Shown: positions 1-11,207, counted from the first letter of the stretch. The stretch is 13,032 bases of DNA from Acidobacteriota bacterium (GCA_003509065.1 DODG01000337.1:1417-14448), one strand, 5' to 3'. Notes: generated by a model not told the origin, from the letters alone. Numbers and translations are program-made.

Positions 1-68
1 GAGGGATTACAAACTAAAGCTTACGCAATGACGGCCACGCAAGGATAGCGGTGAAGCCTTAAGATATG
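1..68. other. Non-coding stretch downstream of gcvP
   Basis: These 68 bases lie after the gcvP stop codon at the window edge. I see no convincing coding frame, no hairpin followed by a T-run, and no known RNA here. It may be the spacer to a further gene beyond the window. Confidence 0.4.
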
Positions 69-2936
69 CTAGGTGGAAGTTCCACTCCAGCCACATACTA
101 GGTGGCGATCACCATAAGCATTATCAATCCGCCCAACGACAGGCCAGAACTTGTTCGCCCTTACAAACGGTAATGGATAAACTGCCTGCTCCCGCGTATA
201 GGGATGTTTCCAGTCCTCCGCCGTAGCCGCTTCGGCCGTATGCGGGGCGTTCTTTAATACATTGTCAGTACGATCAGCCTCACCATCAGTAATTTGTCTA
301 ATCTCATTACGAATGGCAATCATTGCGTCACAAAATCGATCCAGTTCTGCCAACGGCTCACTTTCGGTTGGTTCCACCATCATCGTTCCAGCGACGGGAA
401 ACGATATCGTAGGCGCATGAAAACCGTAATCAATCAATCGTTTCGCTAAATCTTGTTCATCAATCCCTGCACTATTCTTAAATGGGCGAAGATCTAAAAT
501 CATTTCATGAGCTACGCGCCCGTTCACGCTCGTATACAGGATGTCGTAGTGCGATTCAAGCCGTGCTTTTACGTAGTTAGCGTTCAGAATTGCATAACGA
601 GCCATCTCAGAAAGCCCTTCTCCGCCAAGCATTCGAATAAAAGCGTAAGAAATCATCAACACTCCAGCACTCCCCCATGGGGCACCGGCCACTGCTGCTA
701 TCGCTCGCTCGCCGCCAGTCGGCACAACCGGATGCCCTGGTAGGTACGGAGTGAGGTGGGATGCAACCGCGATAGGACCCATCCCTGGTCCACCGCCTCC
801 GTGAGGAATCGCAAAAGTCTTGTGAAGATTAAGATGGCACACGTCGGCGCCAATCATGGCAGGACTCGTCAAACCCACCTGCGCATTCATATTCGCTCCA
901 TCCATATAAACCTGTCCGCCCTGTTGGTGAACAATGTCGCAAATATCACGGACTGATTCCTCAAACACTCCATGAGTTGATGGATACGTCAACATGAGCG
1001 CAGCCAAAGCGTCGGCATTGGCTTCGGCCTTCGATTTCAAGTCTTCAATGTCTACATTCCCCCGTTCATCGCAACGCACACCAACCACTTGCATGCCAGC
1101 CATGCGTGCCGAGGCAGGATTCGTTCCGTGGGCTGACGACGGAATTATTACAACATTGCGATTCTGGTCTCCACGATCTCGGTGATAAGCTCGAATGACC
1201 GATAGACCGGCAAACTCCCCTTGAGCACCAGAATTCGGTTGCAGGGAAATCCCTGGCAGTCCAGTAATTACGGCCAGCGCATTTTCCAACTTACCAAACA
1301 TTTCTTCATAACCACGTGTGTCTTCACGCGGTGCAAATGGATGCAGGTTAGAAAATTCTGGCCAAGCCATTGGAATCATTGTCGAGGCCGCGTTCAATTT
1401 CATCGTACAAGATCCCAGCGGAATCATGGACAGATCTAGACCGATATCACGTTCTTCCAAGCGTCGAATATAACGCATCATTTCAGCTTCAGAGTGATGC
1501 TCCAAGAAGACAGGATGGTCAAGAAACTCCGTCTGACGTTCAAACGTTTCAGGATACGTGTCGGATACTTTTTCCGCGTCTTGCCAATTAATGTTTGAAT
1601 CTTGAGAACCTAGTGCTTGCCGGAAAACATCCACGATCGCTTGTATATCAGCCTGAGTGGTCGTCTCATCGAGCGCGATACCTATTGCGTCAGATTCGAA
1701 GTAGCGGAAGTTGAGTCCTACTGTGCTTGCTATTTCTCGAACATGAGCCGCCGCCAGATCTTCTGGCAATACAAGGTGTAGAGTGTCAAAAAAAAGTTGA
1801 TTCGTTTGGGTAATCCCGAGCCTAGTCAATTCTTCAGCTAAAACCACTGCCAGTCCATGCACGCGCTGAGCAATGCCCGTCAGTCCGTCTGGCCCATGAT
1901 AAACAGCGTAGAGTGCTGACACGTTAGCAAGCAGCGCTTGTGCCGTACAAATGCTTGAGGTCGCCTTCTCACGTCGAATATGCTGCTCGCGAGTCTGCAA
2001 CGCCATTCGAAATACTGCTGCACCATTTACATCGACTGAAGTCCCTATAATTCGACCTGGCGTCTGTCGAACGTAACTCTGGCGTGTTGCAAAAAATGCC
2101 GCGTGCGGACCACCATAACCTAAGGGGACTCCAAACCGTTGCGCGTTGCCAACAACAACATCGGCATTCATTTCGCCAGGCGGACTCAATAACGTCAGTG
2201 CCAATAAATCCGAACATACACCAACCAAGACATCGGACGCGTGGGATCGTGCAATCAGAGGCCCTAGATCTTCTACTCCGCCAGTATCGTTTGGATACTG
2301 CACTAGTAAACCGAACACATCGTCATCGAATTCAACCTGGCCAACATCAGTAACATCCACGGTAATGCCAAGCGGTTCCGCCCGACCACGTACAACGGCG
2401 ATCGTCTGGGGAAAACAAGTATCGGAAATGATAAATCGATTCCTATGGCCCTGTTGCACTCGGTGCAACATTGCCATCGCTTCAGCAGCCGCTGTTGGTT
2501 CATCTAAAAGAGACGCTGTTGCAACTTCCATTCCAGTCAAATCGGTTACTAGAGTCTGAAAGGTAAACAGCGTTTCTAGGCGACCTTGAGCAATTTCAGC
2601 TTGATAGGGGGTATACGGCGTATACCAACCTGGACTCTCAAATACGTTCCGGATAATGACGCTGGGCGTAATACAGCCATAGTAGCCCATGCCAATATAA
2701 GAACGTGCGTTCCGATTTTGTGAGGCTAAAGACTTTAAATCAGACAAGCATCCATATTCACCTTCCGACTCGGCGAGTTCTAATTTGCTCTGGAGACGAA
2801 TGTCTGTAGGAATGACTTCATCGATCAGTTTGTCAAGCGACTGGGCCCCGACCACCTTCAGCATCTGTTCGTGCTCGGCGGCACTGGGCCCTATATGACG
2901 ATCTCGAAATCGGTCTGTGATGGGAAAACGTGCCAT
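69..2936 (-). CDS. gcvP: Glycine dehydrogenase (decarboxylating), P protein of the glycine cleavage system
   Basis: This cytoplasmic PLP enzyme decarboxylates glycine and loads the aminomethyl group onto the lipoyl arm of GcvH. The 955-residue product is full length for the fused single-chain form (E. coli is about 957), not the split PA/PB form. The N-terminus carries the family RHIGP motif (residues 13-17). The N-terminal half runs to about residue 440 and lacks the PLP lysine, as expected for this family. The C-terminal catalytic half starts with LGSCTMKLN (507-515) and carries GTNPASARM (604-612). It also has the NLHKTF motif with PLP lysine K706, followed by a glycine-rich run. The ATG start is 40 bases after the gcvH stop and places RHIGP correctly, although no good ribosome binding site precedes it. 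It is last in the gcvT-gcvH-gcvP order and is probably co-transcribed with them. Confidence 0.98.
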   Translation of the reverse strand: MARFPITDRFRDRHIGPSAAEHEQMLKVVGAQSLDKLIDEVIPTDIRLQSKLELAESEGEYGCLSDLKSLASQNRNARSYIGMGYYGCITPSVIIRNVFESPGWYTPYTPYQAEIAQGRLETLFTFQTLVTDLTGMEVATASLLDEPTAAAEAMAMLHRVQQGHRNRFIISDTCFPQTIAVVRGRAEPLGITVDVTDVGQVEFDDDVFGLLVQYPNDTGGVEDLGPLIARSHASDVLVGVCSDLLALTLLSPPGEMNADVVVGNAQRFGVPLGYGGPHAAFFATRQSYVRQTPGRIIGTSVDVNGAAVFRMALQTREQHIRREKATSSICTAQALLANVSALYAVYHGPDGLTGIAQRVHGLAVVLAEELTRLGITQTNQLFFDTLHLVLPEDLAAAHVREIASTVGLNFRYFESDAIGIALDETTTQADIQAIVDVFRQALGSQDSNINWQDAEKVSDTYPETFERQTEFLDHPVFLEHHSEAEMMRYIRRLEERDIGLDLSMIPLGSCTMKLNAASTMIPMAWPEFSNLHPFAPREDTRGYEEMFGKLENALAVITGLPGISLQPNSGAQGEFAGLSVIRAYHRDRGDQNRNVVIIPSSAHGTNPASARMAGMQVVGVRCDERGNVDIEDLKSKAEANADALAALMLTYPSTHGVFEESVRDICDIVHQQGGQVYMDGANMNAQVGLTSPAMIGADVCHLNLHKTFAIPHGGGGPGMGPIAVASHLTPYLPGHPVVPTGGERAIAAVAGAPWGSAGVLMISYAFIRMLGGEGLSEMARYAILNANYVKARLESHYDILYTSVNGRVAHEMILDLRPFKNSAGIDEQDLAKRLIDYGFHAPTISFPVAGTMMVEPTESEPLAELDRFCDAMIAIRNEIRQITDGEADRTDNVLKNAPHTAEAATAEDWKHPYTREQAVYPLPFVRANKFWPVVGRIDNAYGDRHLVCGWSGTST

Positions 2937-2976
2937 AAATGCAAACTAACCGGGAATTTCTGATGCAGAGTTCAGC

Positions 2977-3348
2977 TTACTTCAAGTGTTCACTGTACGC
3001 TGTTGCATCCATGAGCTCGCTCGACTCCTCAAGGTTACTAGGTTTCACGACAATCATCCAAGCTTCGTGTGGTTTCCCGTTTACCAATTCTGGATGATCG
3101 ACTAATTCACTATTAACCCCAGTAACTTCACCTGACATCGGAGAATACAGTTCAGATACTGCTTTCACAGATTCTATCGTACCGAATATCTCACCCTGTC
3201 TAATTATGCGTCCAACCTTAGGTAATTCAACATAGACCACATCACCCAATTGTTCTTGCGCATAGTGCGTAATTCCGATTCTAGCCTCAGAGTCGGTCGT
3301 CTGAACCCATTCATGGTCTTTGCTGTACTTTCGGTCATTCGGATACAT
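2977..3348 (-). CDS. gcvH: Glycine cleavage system H protein (lipoyl carrier)
   Basis: This small lipoylated shuttle carries the aminomethyl group from GcvP to GcvT and is then reoxidised by the L protein. The 123 residues match the usual H protein length. The lipoyl site is clear: ESVKAVSELYSP (residues 59-70) with K62 as the expected lipoylated lysine, followed by the SGEV turn. The N-terminus has KDHEW (10-14), typical of H proteins. The ATG lies only two bases after the gcvT stop, which suggests translational coupling. A weak purine-rich GAGAGG sits about 11 bases upstream, inside the end of gcvT. Nothing is truncated. Confidence 0.98.
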   Translation of the reverse strand: MYPNDRKYSKDHEWVQTTDSEARIGITHYAQEQLGDVVYVELPKVGRIIRQGEIFGTIESVKAVSELYSPMSGEVTGVNSELVDHPELVNGKPHEAWMIVVKPSNLEESSELMDATAYSEHLK

Positions 3349-3350
3349 AA

Positions 3351-4469
3351 CTAGTCAGCCTCTCGACGTTTATAAAATGGCATTCGTACAACACGAGCGG
3401 TCACATGTCTCCCTCGGATATTAATTTGAAACTCTGTATCAATCGCAGTATAAGCTTTTTGAACATAAGCCATCCCGATTGCTTTTTTCAAGAAAGGAGC
3501 ATGGGTACCACTGGTAACAATCCCGATTTCCACACCTTCCGCGTAGACTTCGTAACCATGTCGAGCAATGCCACGGTCGACCATCTCAAAACCCACAAGT
3601 CTGCGGGACACTCCGTCAGCTTTCTGGAGACGGAGCACATCATCTCCAATAAACCCTTCTTTCTCCCAACCCACAATCCATCCAAGTCCCGCTTCAAGCA
3701 CACTCGTCTGATCGGTAATATCTTGCCCATAAAGCCGCATCGCCGATTCAAGTCGCAACGTATCACGGGCACCAAGCCCGGCTGGTTTAAGGCCAACTTT
3801 CTGGCCTGATTCTAGTAAAGCCTTCCAAATTTTTCCCGCCGACTGGGGTGAAATAAAAATTTCTACCCCGTCCTCTCCGGTATATCCAGTCCGTGAAATC
3901 GTAACTCTCTCATTAGCCAATTCACCAGTCTCAAACCAGTAATACGAAATTTCAGCTAGATCGATACTTGTCAACGTTTGTACAACATCAAGTGCAGCGG
4001 GTCCCTGTACGGCCAATAAGGCGTACCGACTGCTCGCATTAACAGCCACTGCATCACCAATCGTACTAATGTGTTCCTTAATCCATTGATAATCTTTTTG
4101 AATATTGGCAGCATTAACAACCAGCATGAAATGATCGGAAGCTAAGCGATATACAAGAAGATCATCAACAAAGGCACCTTCGGATGTTAGCAGACCCGAA
4201 TACTGAGCCTGCCCAACCTGTAATTTATCTGCATTGTTACAACTAATTCGTTGAACGGCAGCCAATGCGTGATCGCCAGCAATCTCAATTTCACCCATAT
4301 GACTCACGTCAAATAGGCCTGCAGCTGTTCGTACGGCGATATGTTCTTCACTAATACCGGTGTATTCAACCGGCATTTCCCAACCACCAAACGAAACCAT
4401 ACGAGCTCCCAAGTCGACATGAGAAGCATGGAGCGGTGTCCTCTGCAGTGTCTCTTTTGTGTTATTCAT
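3351..4469 (-). CDS. gcvT: Glycine cleavage system T protein (aminomethyltransferase)
   Basis: This enzyme takes the aminomethyl group from GcvH and transfers its carbon to tetrahydrofolate, giving 5,10-methylene-THF and ammonia. The 372 residues are close to the family norm (E. coli 364). Visible family features are TPLH near the N-terminus (11-14), the [13 protein letters not shown] stretch (21-33) and FDVSHMGE (53-60). The acidic VDDLLVY segment (101-107) has D102/D103 at the place of the folate-site catalytic aspartate. AVQGP and the RTGYTGEDG motif lie further on. The ATG start agrees with homologous N-termini, but no clear Shine-Dalgarno precedes it. It is first of the gcvTHP group, 158 bases after metF, so the group may have its own promoter in that gap. 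Confidence 0.97.
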   Translation of the reverse strand: MNNTKETLQRTPLHASHVDLGARMVSFGGWEMPVEYTGISEEHIAVRTAAGLFDVSHMGEIEIAGDHALAAVQRISCNNADKLQVGQAQYSGLLTSEGAFVDDLLVYRLASDHFMLVVNAANIQKDYQWIKEHISTIGDAVAVNASSRYALLAVQGPAALDVVQTLTSIDLAEISYYWFETGELANERVTISRTGYTGEDGVEIFISPQSAGKIWKALLESGQKVGLKPAGLGARDTLRLESAMRLYGQDITDQTSVLEAGLGWIVGWEKEGFIGDDVLRLQKADGVSRRLVGFEMVDRGIARHGYEVYAEGVEIGIVTSGTHAPFLKKAIGMAYVQKAYTAIDTEFQINIRGRHVTARVVRMPFYKRREAD

Positions 4470-4494
4470 ATACAGCCCGTACGTATTTGGGGGA

Positions 4495-4543
4495 CCTCAC
4501 GCTTGGTAGTTTCTAGATATTTTGGCATCCATCAAACGCGAGG
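4495..4543 (-). other. Possible leader stem-loop upstream of gcvT
   Basis: In the metF-gcvT gap the transcript could form an 11-bp stem. Bases 4533-4543 would pair with 4495-4505 (CCUCGCGUUUG with CAAGCGUGAGG), including two G-U pairs, with a 27-base loop. It ends 25 bases before the gcvT ATG. No T-run follows, so it is not a typical terminator, and I do not see the glycine riboswitch core. A stem of this size can arise by chance in a gap this long, so a regulatory role is speculative. Confidence 0.2.
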
Positions 4544-4627
4544 ATCTGAGGCCAACCAATCCTAAACGTACTATGTTGCAGACGAACAGGTCAACCGAAC
4601 TTTCAAGAACGACATCTGGTAGATCTA

Positions 4628-5542
4628 TCAGGACAACCCTAAATTTTTTATGATTGCAGAGGTAGAGTGGGCTTTATTTAGAGAATACATATGGAGTCCA
4701 ACTACACCTTCTCGGATGAGTTCTTCGCACTGCTTGGTGGCATACTCGATGCCGAATGCAGTTGTTGCTTCGTCATCATCCCCCAATGATTCCAACCGTG
4801 CAGCTAGTGCCTTAGGAATTCCGGCTCCACACAATTCGGTAAACTTCGAGATTTGTTTGGAGGACAGAATAGGAAGCACACCGGGACAAATGGGAACGGT
4901 TACCCCTAGTTTTTTGACAATATAGTCACGAAATTGAAGAAAATCAGCATTGTCAAAAAATAACTGTGTCAGGACGAAATCTGCTCCACAGTCGACCTTA
5001 TTCTTTAAGTAACCCCAATCAACGTGTTTTCCCTCAGTGCAGGCTATATGCCCTTCAGGAAAGCCAGCTGTTCCCACACAGAAATCACCATTAGCTTTAA
5101 TAAAACGTACTAACTCATAAGAGTACTCGAATCCGTCATCGGCCTTGATGAACTCCCCACTACCACCTGGAGGATCTCCTCGAAGCGCAAGTATATTCCG
5201 AATGCCTAATTCTTTTGCTTCGTTTAAAACGACACCTATATCGTTCTTGCTTGACTCTACGCAGGTCAGATGAGCCATGGTTGTTAATCCGAACTGCCGT
5301 TGAATCATGTTAACCAAAGACAGGGTTTTCGATTTAGTGCTTCCACCAGCACCGTAAGTTACCGAACAGTAATCTGGTCTTAGTCGGATTAGGGCCGGGA
5401 GAGTGCTCTCACAAAGCACTTTATCGCCCTTACTTGTTTTCGGAGTGAAAAATTCGATTGATAAAACTGGCCGATCAACGGATTGTCGATCGGCGTAAAT
5501 GTCACGTATTAACCGCACCGAATCGCTCTTAGCCAGCACCAT
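4628..5542 (-). CDS. metF: 5,10-methylenetetrahydrofolate reductase
   Basis: This FAD enzyme reduces 5,10-methylene-THF to 5-methyl-THF, the methyl donor for methionine synthase. The 304-residue product is a complete single-domain TIM barrel of the MetF family (E. coli 296). Catalytic and flavin-site landmarks are present: SIEFFTP with E30 (E. coli E28), VTYGAGGST (61-69), LALRGDPPGG with D123 (E. coli D120) and LTQLFFD with Q193 (E. coli Q183). The ATG start puts E30 at the usual distance from the N-terminus. The preceding bases show no Shine-Dalgarno. It lies 56 bases after the membrane protein gene and upstream of gcvTHP, whose product, methylene-THF, is its substrate. The gene looks intact. 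Confidence 0.97.
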   Translation of the reverse strand: MVLAKSDSVRLIRDIYADRQSVDRPVLSIEFFTPKTSKGDKVLCESTLPALIRLRPDYCSVTYGAGGSTKSKTLSLVNMIQRQFGLTTMAHLTCVESSKNDIGVVLNEAKELGIRNILALRGDPPGGSGEFIKADDGFEYSYELVRFIKANGDFCVGTAGFPEGHIACTEGKHVDWGYLKNKVDCGADFVLTQLFFDNADFLQFRDYIVKKLGVTVPICPGVLPILSSKQISKFTELCGAGIPKALAARLESLGDDDEATTAFGIEYATKQCEELIREGVVGLHMYSLNKAHSTSAIIKNLGLS

Positions 5543-5598
5543 GCAATCAGTGTATCGGACGACGGCTTTTCAAGCTACTGAACTTGGAAATATGGTTT

Positions 5599-6183
5599 TT
5601 AATCGTTATGCAATCTCGGCCTCAGCACCAGAGACGCAATTAGACCACTGGCTAAAACCATGTAAACCGGATAAATAACAATCCTAAACATCCATCGATC
5701 TATGGCCATTAAATTAATACAGTTACCAAACAAGAATAAACTCCAAGCGATCCTATCCTCGGTCTCTGGTTCCTGGTACGCCTTCCGAATCGTTGGCAAC
5801 GCTCCAGTAAAGTCGACACTGAGAGACATGAGCAAGGCAATCAACGCTGAATCAAACCACCACCAACAAAACAGCGCAATCGCCGCCATAGTAAGACAAT
5901 TACGATCCAACCAAGTCCACCCACCTGTACCAAATCGATACGAGAGAATTGCCGTTACGAGAGAACCGATGGAATAACCAACTGCAACCCAGATTGTATT
6001 GGTGGCGCCAGATGAGTAATAACTAGCAGCGATTACAAAACTATTAACCGTCCAAATCGACCAAGTAGCTCGATTGGGTTTAGTGTGACCGCGAAGCGTA
6101 CTCAGGATATAGGGAACAAAAGCTGCCAGTGAAAGCAGCCCGGCTAGCCATCCAGCAACTACAGCCATTGTCAAATTCAACAT
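5599..6183 (-). CDS. Seven-helix membrane protein with two PQ-loop/SWEET-like repeats
   Basis: This is a hydrophobic protein of 194 residues with about seven predicted helices: roughly residues 6-27, 41-57, 63-83, 97-111, 112-132, 146-162 and 165-187. I see an internal duplication. P24-x-I in helix 1 is followed by R38 and W41-S42. P130-x-I in helix 5 is followed at exactly the same spacing by R144 and W147-S148. Proline at the end of helices 1 and 5, with triple-helix units joined by a fourth helix, is the PQ-loop/MtN3 (SWEET) architecture. SWEETs move sugars, and other PQ-loop proteins move amino acids or other small molecules. No substrate can be read here. The position beside an epimerase and a cupin makes a sugar plausible. 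I prefer the ATG at 6183, though a GTG at 6195 in the same frame would add four residues. Neither has a good ribosome binding site. Confidence 0.75.
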   Translation of the reverse strand: MLNLTMAVVAGWLAGLLSLAAFVPYILSTLRGHTKPNRATWSIWTVNSFVIAASYYSSGATNTIWVAVGYSIGSLVTAILSYRFGTGGWTWLDRNCLTMAAIALFCWWWFDSALIALLMSLSVDFTGALPTIRKAYQEPETEDRIAWSLFLFGNCINLMAIDRWMFRIVIYPVYMVLASGLIASLVLRPRLHND

Positions 6184-6222
6184 CGAGCTCAGCACAGATA
6201 GGAGGCTGCTAAACCGAATCCT

Positions 6223-6543
6223 CTAGCGATAATCCTCTCGAGCTGGGTGAAACACGTCAATGATTGTGCAGTCCGTCACAGCTCGCCCAGAGTGTAGAAC
6301 GTTCGAAGGTATTACCGCGACCGAGCCTGGTGTGAGGTGGTTTTTACTACCATCGATCGTCATCTCAAATTCGCCTTCTTGAACTGCAGTTACTTGCTCG
6401 TGTGGGTGAGAATGCTCGGGAAGCAACGCTCCTGCTGTGATATGCCACTCAACAAAAGTTATTCCTTCGGTATGAACAAAACAACCATTAAAGCCTGGCA
6501 TCATTTCGCGAGGCGCACTGTCATTGAGGTTAATAACTGGCAT
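6223..6543 (-). CDS. Small cupin-domain protein, KdgF-like
   Basis: This is a single-domain cupin of 106 residues, probably cytoplasmic. Cupin motif 1 is seen as G38-x5-H44-x-H46-x3-Q50, with glutamine where many cupins have glutamate. Motif 2 is PGSVAVIPSNVLH, ending in H84. The H, H, Q, H metal-ligand set, the HSHPHEQ string and the C-terminal DVFHPAREDY ending resemble KdgF. That metalloprotein opens unsaturated monouronates into linear keto-uronate during pectin or alginate breakdown. Similar small cupins are often annotated only as cupin 2, so the reaction is uncertain. I chose the ATG at 6543 over a GTG at 6549 because AAGGAG lies five bases before it. That site overlaps the epimerase stop codon, so the two genes are translationally coupled. 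Confidence 0.85.
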   Translation of the reverse strand: MPVINLNDSAPREMMPGFNGCFVHTEGITFVEWHITAGALLPEHSHPHEQVTAVQEGEFEMTIDGSKNHLTPGSVAVIPSNVLHSGRAVTDCTIIDVFHPAREDYR

Positions 6544-6548
6544 CTGCA

Positions 6549-6554
6549 CTCCTT
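6549..6554 (-). promoter_or_regulatory. Strong ribosome binding site of the cupin gene, overlapping the epimerase stop
   Basis: AAGGAG lies five bases before the ATG at 6543 and shares two bases with the TAA stop of the epimerase gene (6553-6555). It decides the cupin start in favour of ATG over the nearby GTG, and it implies coupling to translation of the upstream gene. Confidence 0.75.
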
Positions 6555-7494
6555 ACGAATGAAGCGACGACTGGCGATACCAGTCTACCGTCCGGCGCAA
6601 ACCTTCCTGAAATGAAACACGGGGCTGATAATTAAGCACTTCCTGAGCCAATGCACAGTCAGCTTGAGAGTCACGTACGTCCCCCTCGCGGGGGTCTAAG
6701 TAAATCGGCTCAACTGCCACGCCAATAATATCTGACAACATCGACAACAATTGCTTAAGTGAGGTGCGTTCGCCCATTGCAACATTCATGACCCGACCAA
6801 CGGCATCCGGAGCCGAACACGCAGCCAATACTGCGTCTACGACATTGTCCACGTATGTGAAATCTCGTGTCTGCTCCCCATCCCCGTGAATCGTGGGAGG
6901 CTCACCAGCAAGTAGTAATTTAATAAAGCGTGAAATAACACCAGAATAAGGTGACCCTGGATCTTGACGTGGACCAAACACGTTAAAATATCGAATTGTC
7001 GTTGTTTCAAGACCGTAGAGCTCTGTAAATAACTGGCTGTACTGTTCACCGATAAACTTTTGGAGTGCATACGGTGAGCGTGGGTCTGTCGGCATCAACT
7101 CATGTTTAGGTAACGTGGGCGTATCACCGTAAACCGAAGACGAGCCCGCAAAAATCAACCGCGCAACCTTCGCATCACGAGCAGCGCACAAAAGATTAAG
7201 CGTGGCATCCACGTTAGCACGATGTGATGTCGCCGGGTCACTCACCGAGCGAGGCACTGAAGGAATCGCGGCTTGATGAAGAACAAACTCCATACCTTGA
7301 ACAGCCTTCTGTGCGATTTTCGCGTTGGCAAGATCGGCCTCAATGAAATCAACTCGTTCAGGTTCAGGAAGGTTCGCACGGCTTCCGGTAACCAGGTTAT
7401 CTACGATACGAACGTGATGTCCGTCGTGAAGTAATCGCATCACCAAATGCGATCCGATGAATCCGGCACCACCTGTGACGAGGTATGAAGACAT
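6553..7494 (-). CDS. NAD-dependent sugar-nucleotide epimerase (UDP-hexose/UDP-GlcNAc 4-epimerase type)
   Basis: This is an extended short-chain dehydrogenase that probably inverts C4 of an NDP-sugar for surface polysaccharide synthesis. The 313 residues start with the Rossmann motif TGGAGFIGSH (7-16), with D32 positioned to bind NAD ribose. The catalytic triad is visible: SSS (118-120), then Y142 and K146 of the YALQK motif. RYFNVFGPRQDP (168-179) and the later HGDGEQTRDFTYVDN (203-217) are typical of GalE/WbpP-like epimerases. The exact sugar cannot be fixed, and a dehydratase activity is less likely. I chose the ATG at 7494, which puts the Rossmann loop at the usual distance. A TTG at 7521 in frame would add nine unlikely residues. 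It heads a small group with the cupin and the SWEET-like protein. Confidence 0.92.
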   Translation of the reverse strand: MSSYLVTGGAGFIGSHLVMRLLHDGHHVRIVDNLVTGSRANLPEPERVDFIEADLANAKIAQKAVQGMEFVLHQAAIPSVPRSVSDPATSHRANVDATLNLLCAARDAKVARLIFAGSSSVYGDTPTLPKHELMPTDPRSPYALQKFIGEQYSQLFTELYGLETTTIRYFNVFGPRQDPGSPYSGVISRFIKLLLAGEPPTIHGDGEQTRDFTYVDNVVDAVLAACSAPDAVGRVMNVAMGERTSLKQLLSMLSDIIGVAVEPIYLDPREGDVRDSQADCALAQEVLNYQPRVSFQEGLRRTVDWYRQSSLHS

Positions 7495-7614
7495 ATTAAG
7501 AACTATTAACTTAGCGCACAATCAAACAATTATCGCCATTAGCCCTTCAAGCGATATATGCATCGTTCATCTCGTAAATCCAACAACTAGTAGCTTTCTT
7601 AACCAGTTAAAAAG

Positions 7615-8034
7615 GTCCGTCGCAGGTTTGCCATAAGCCGAATTCTGTACCTAGTCCTAATCACTTACGCAACTAAGTCTTGGTGACGATCATTCCTCTA
7701 GCCCAGTCATTGCTGACAGGATCAAGCAACCTACCCGGAAGCTTTGGACGGGTCATCCTAAAACGCTTCCCTATTTGGTCTTGCTCCGTGCGGGGTTTAG
7801 CCTGCCATTTACCTTACGGTAAACGCGGTGCGCTCTTACCGCACCTTTTCACCCTTACCACAACGTGCACCCAGAGGGTTACACAATCGTGGCGGTATGT
7901 TTTCTGTGCCACTTTCCTTCAGGTCACCCTGACCGGGCATTACCCGGCGCACTACCCTGCGGAGTTCGGACTTTCCTCCCCGTCGTCCAATTACTTGGAC
8001 GAACGCGGCGATCGTCTGGCCGCCTACGACGGAT
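7615..8034 (-). ncRNA. rnpB: RNase P RNA, class A
   Basis: This is the catalytic RNA that matures tRNA 5' ends, about 420 nt. P1 is a 10-bp helix between 8023-8032 and 7617-7626. Next is GGCCAGACGAUCGCCGC, then a P3 hairpin (CGUCCAA, GUAA loop, UUGGACG). Conserved region I (GGAGGAAAGUCCGAACUCC, 7961-7979) pairs with region V (ACAGAAUUCGGCUUAU, 7633-7648) to form P4, keeping the bulged U. P4 reads CCGAA/UUCGG where E. coli has CCGGG/CCCGG, a compensated change that supports the fold. AAGGGUGAAA and GGUGCGGUAAGAGCGCACCGC, the P15-P18 region with GAGCAAGACCAAAUAGGG, and a GGU for tRNA CCA pairing (complement of 7733-7735) all match class A. Exact ends are estimated from P1. It lies 51 bases after ligA; I find no convincing promoter or terminator of its own. 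Confidence 0.97.
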
Positions 8035-8073
8035 TTTCAAAGACCAACTACGTAATCAATCGTTCTCATCGTA

Positions 8074-11155
<3,082 letters not shown>

Positions 11156-11207
11156 AATCTTACTCGTGGGTAAACAGATGCTACACGGTGCGATCTAGCA
11201 ACAGGCG

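Noticed and set aside
3405..3809. Plus-strand open frame opposite gcvT (134 codons), and similar frames opposite gcvP, ligA and others
   Set aside because: They lie wholly within conserved genes on the other strand and show no recognisable motifs; they are shadow frames.
4470..4627. Glycine riboswitch upstream of gcvT
   Set aside because: I looked for the conserved aptamer core on the minus strand and did not find it; only an isolated stem is present.
7495..7521. TTG start at 7521 for the epimerase
   Set aside because: It adds nine residues before a standard Rossmann N-terminus and has no ribosome binding site; the ATG at 7494 fits the family.
7588..7616. Terminator hairpin after rnpB
   Set aside because: TTTTTAAC and GTTAAGAA can pair, but the stem is A-T rich, the spacer is only two bases, and no T-run follows.
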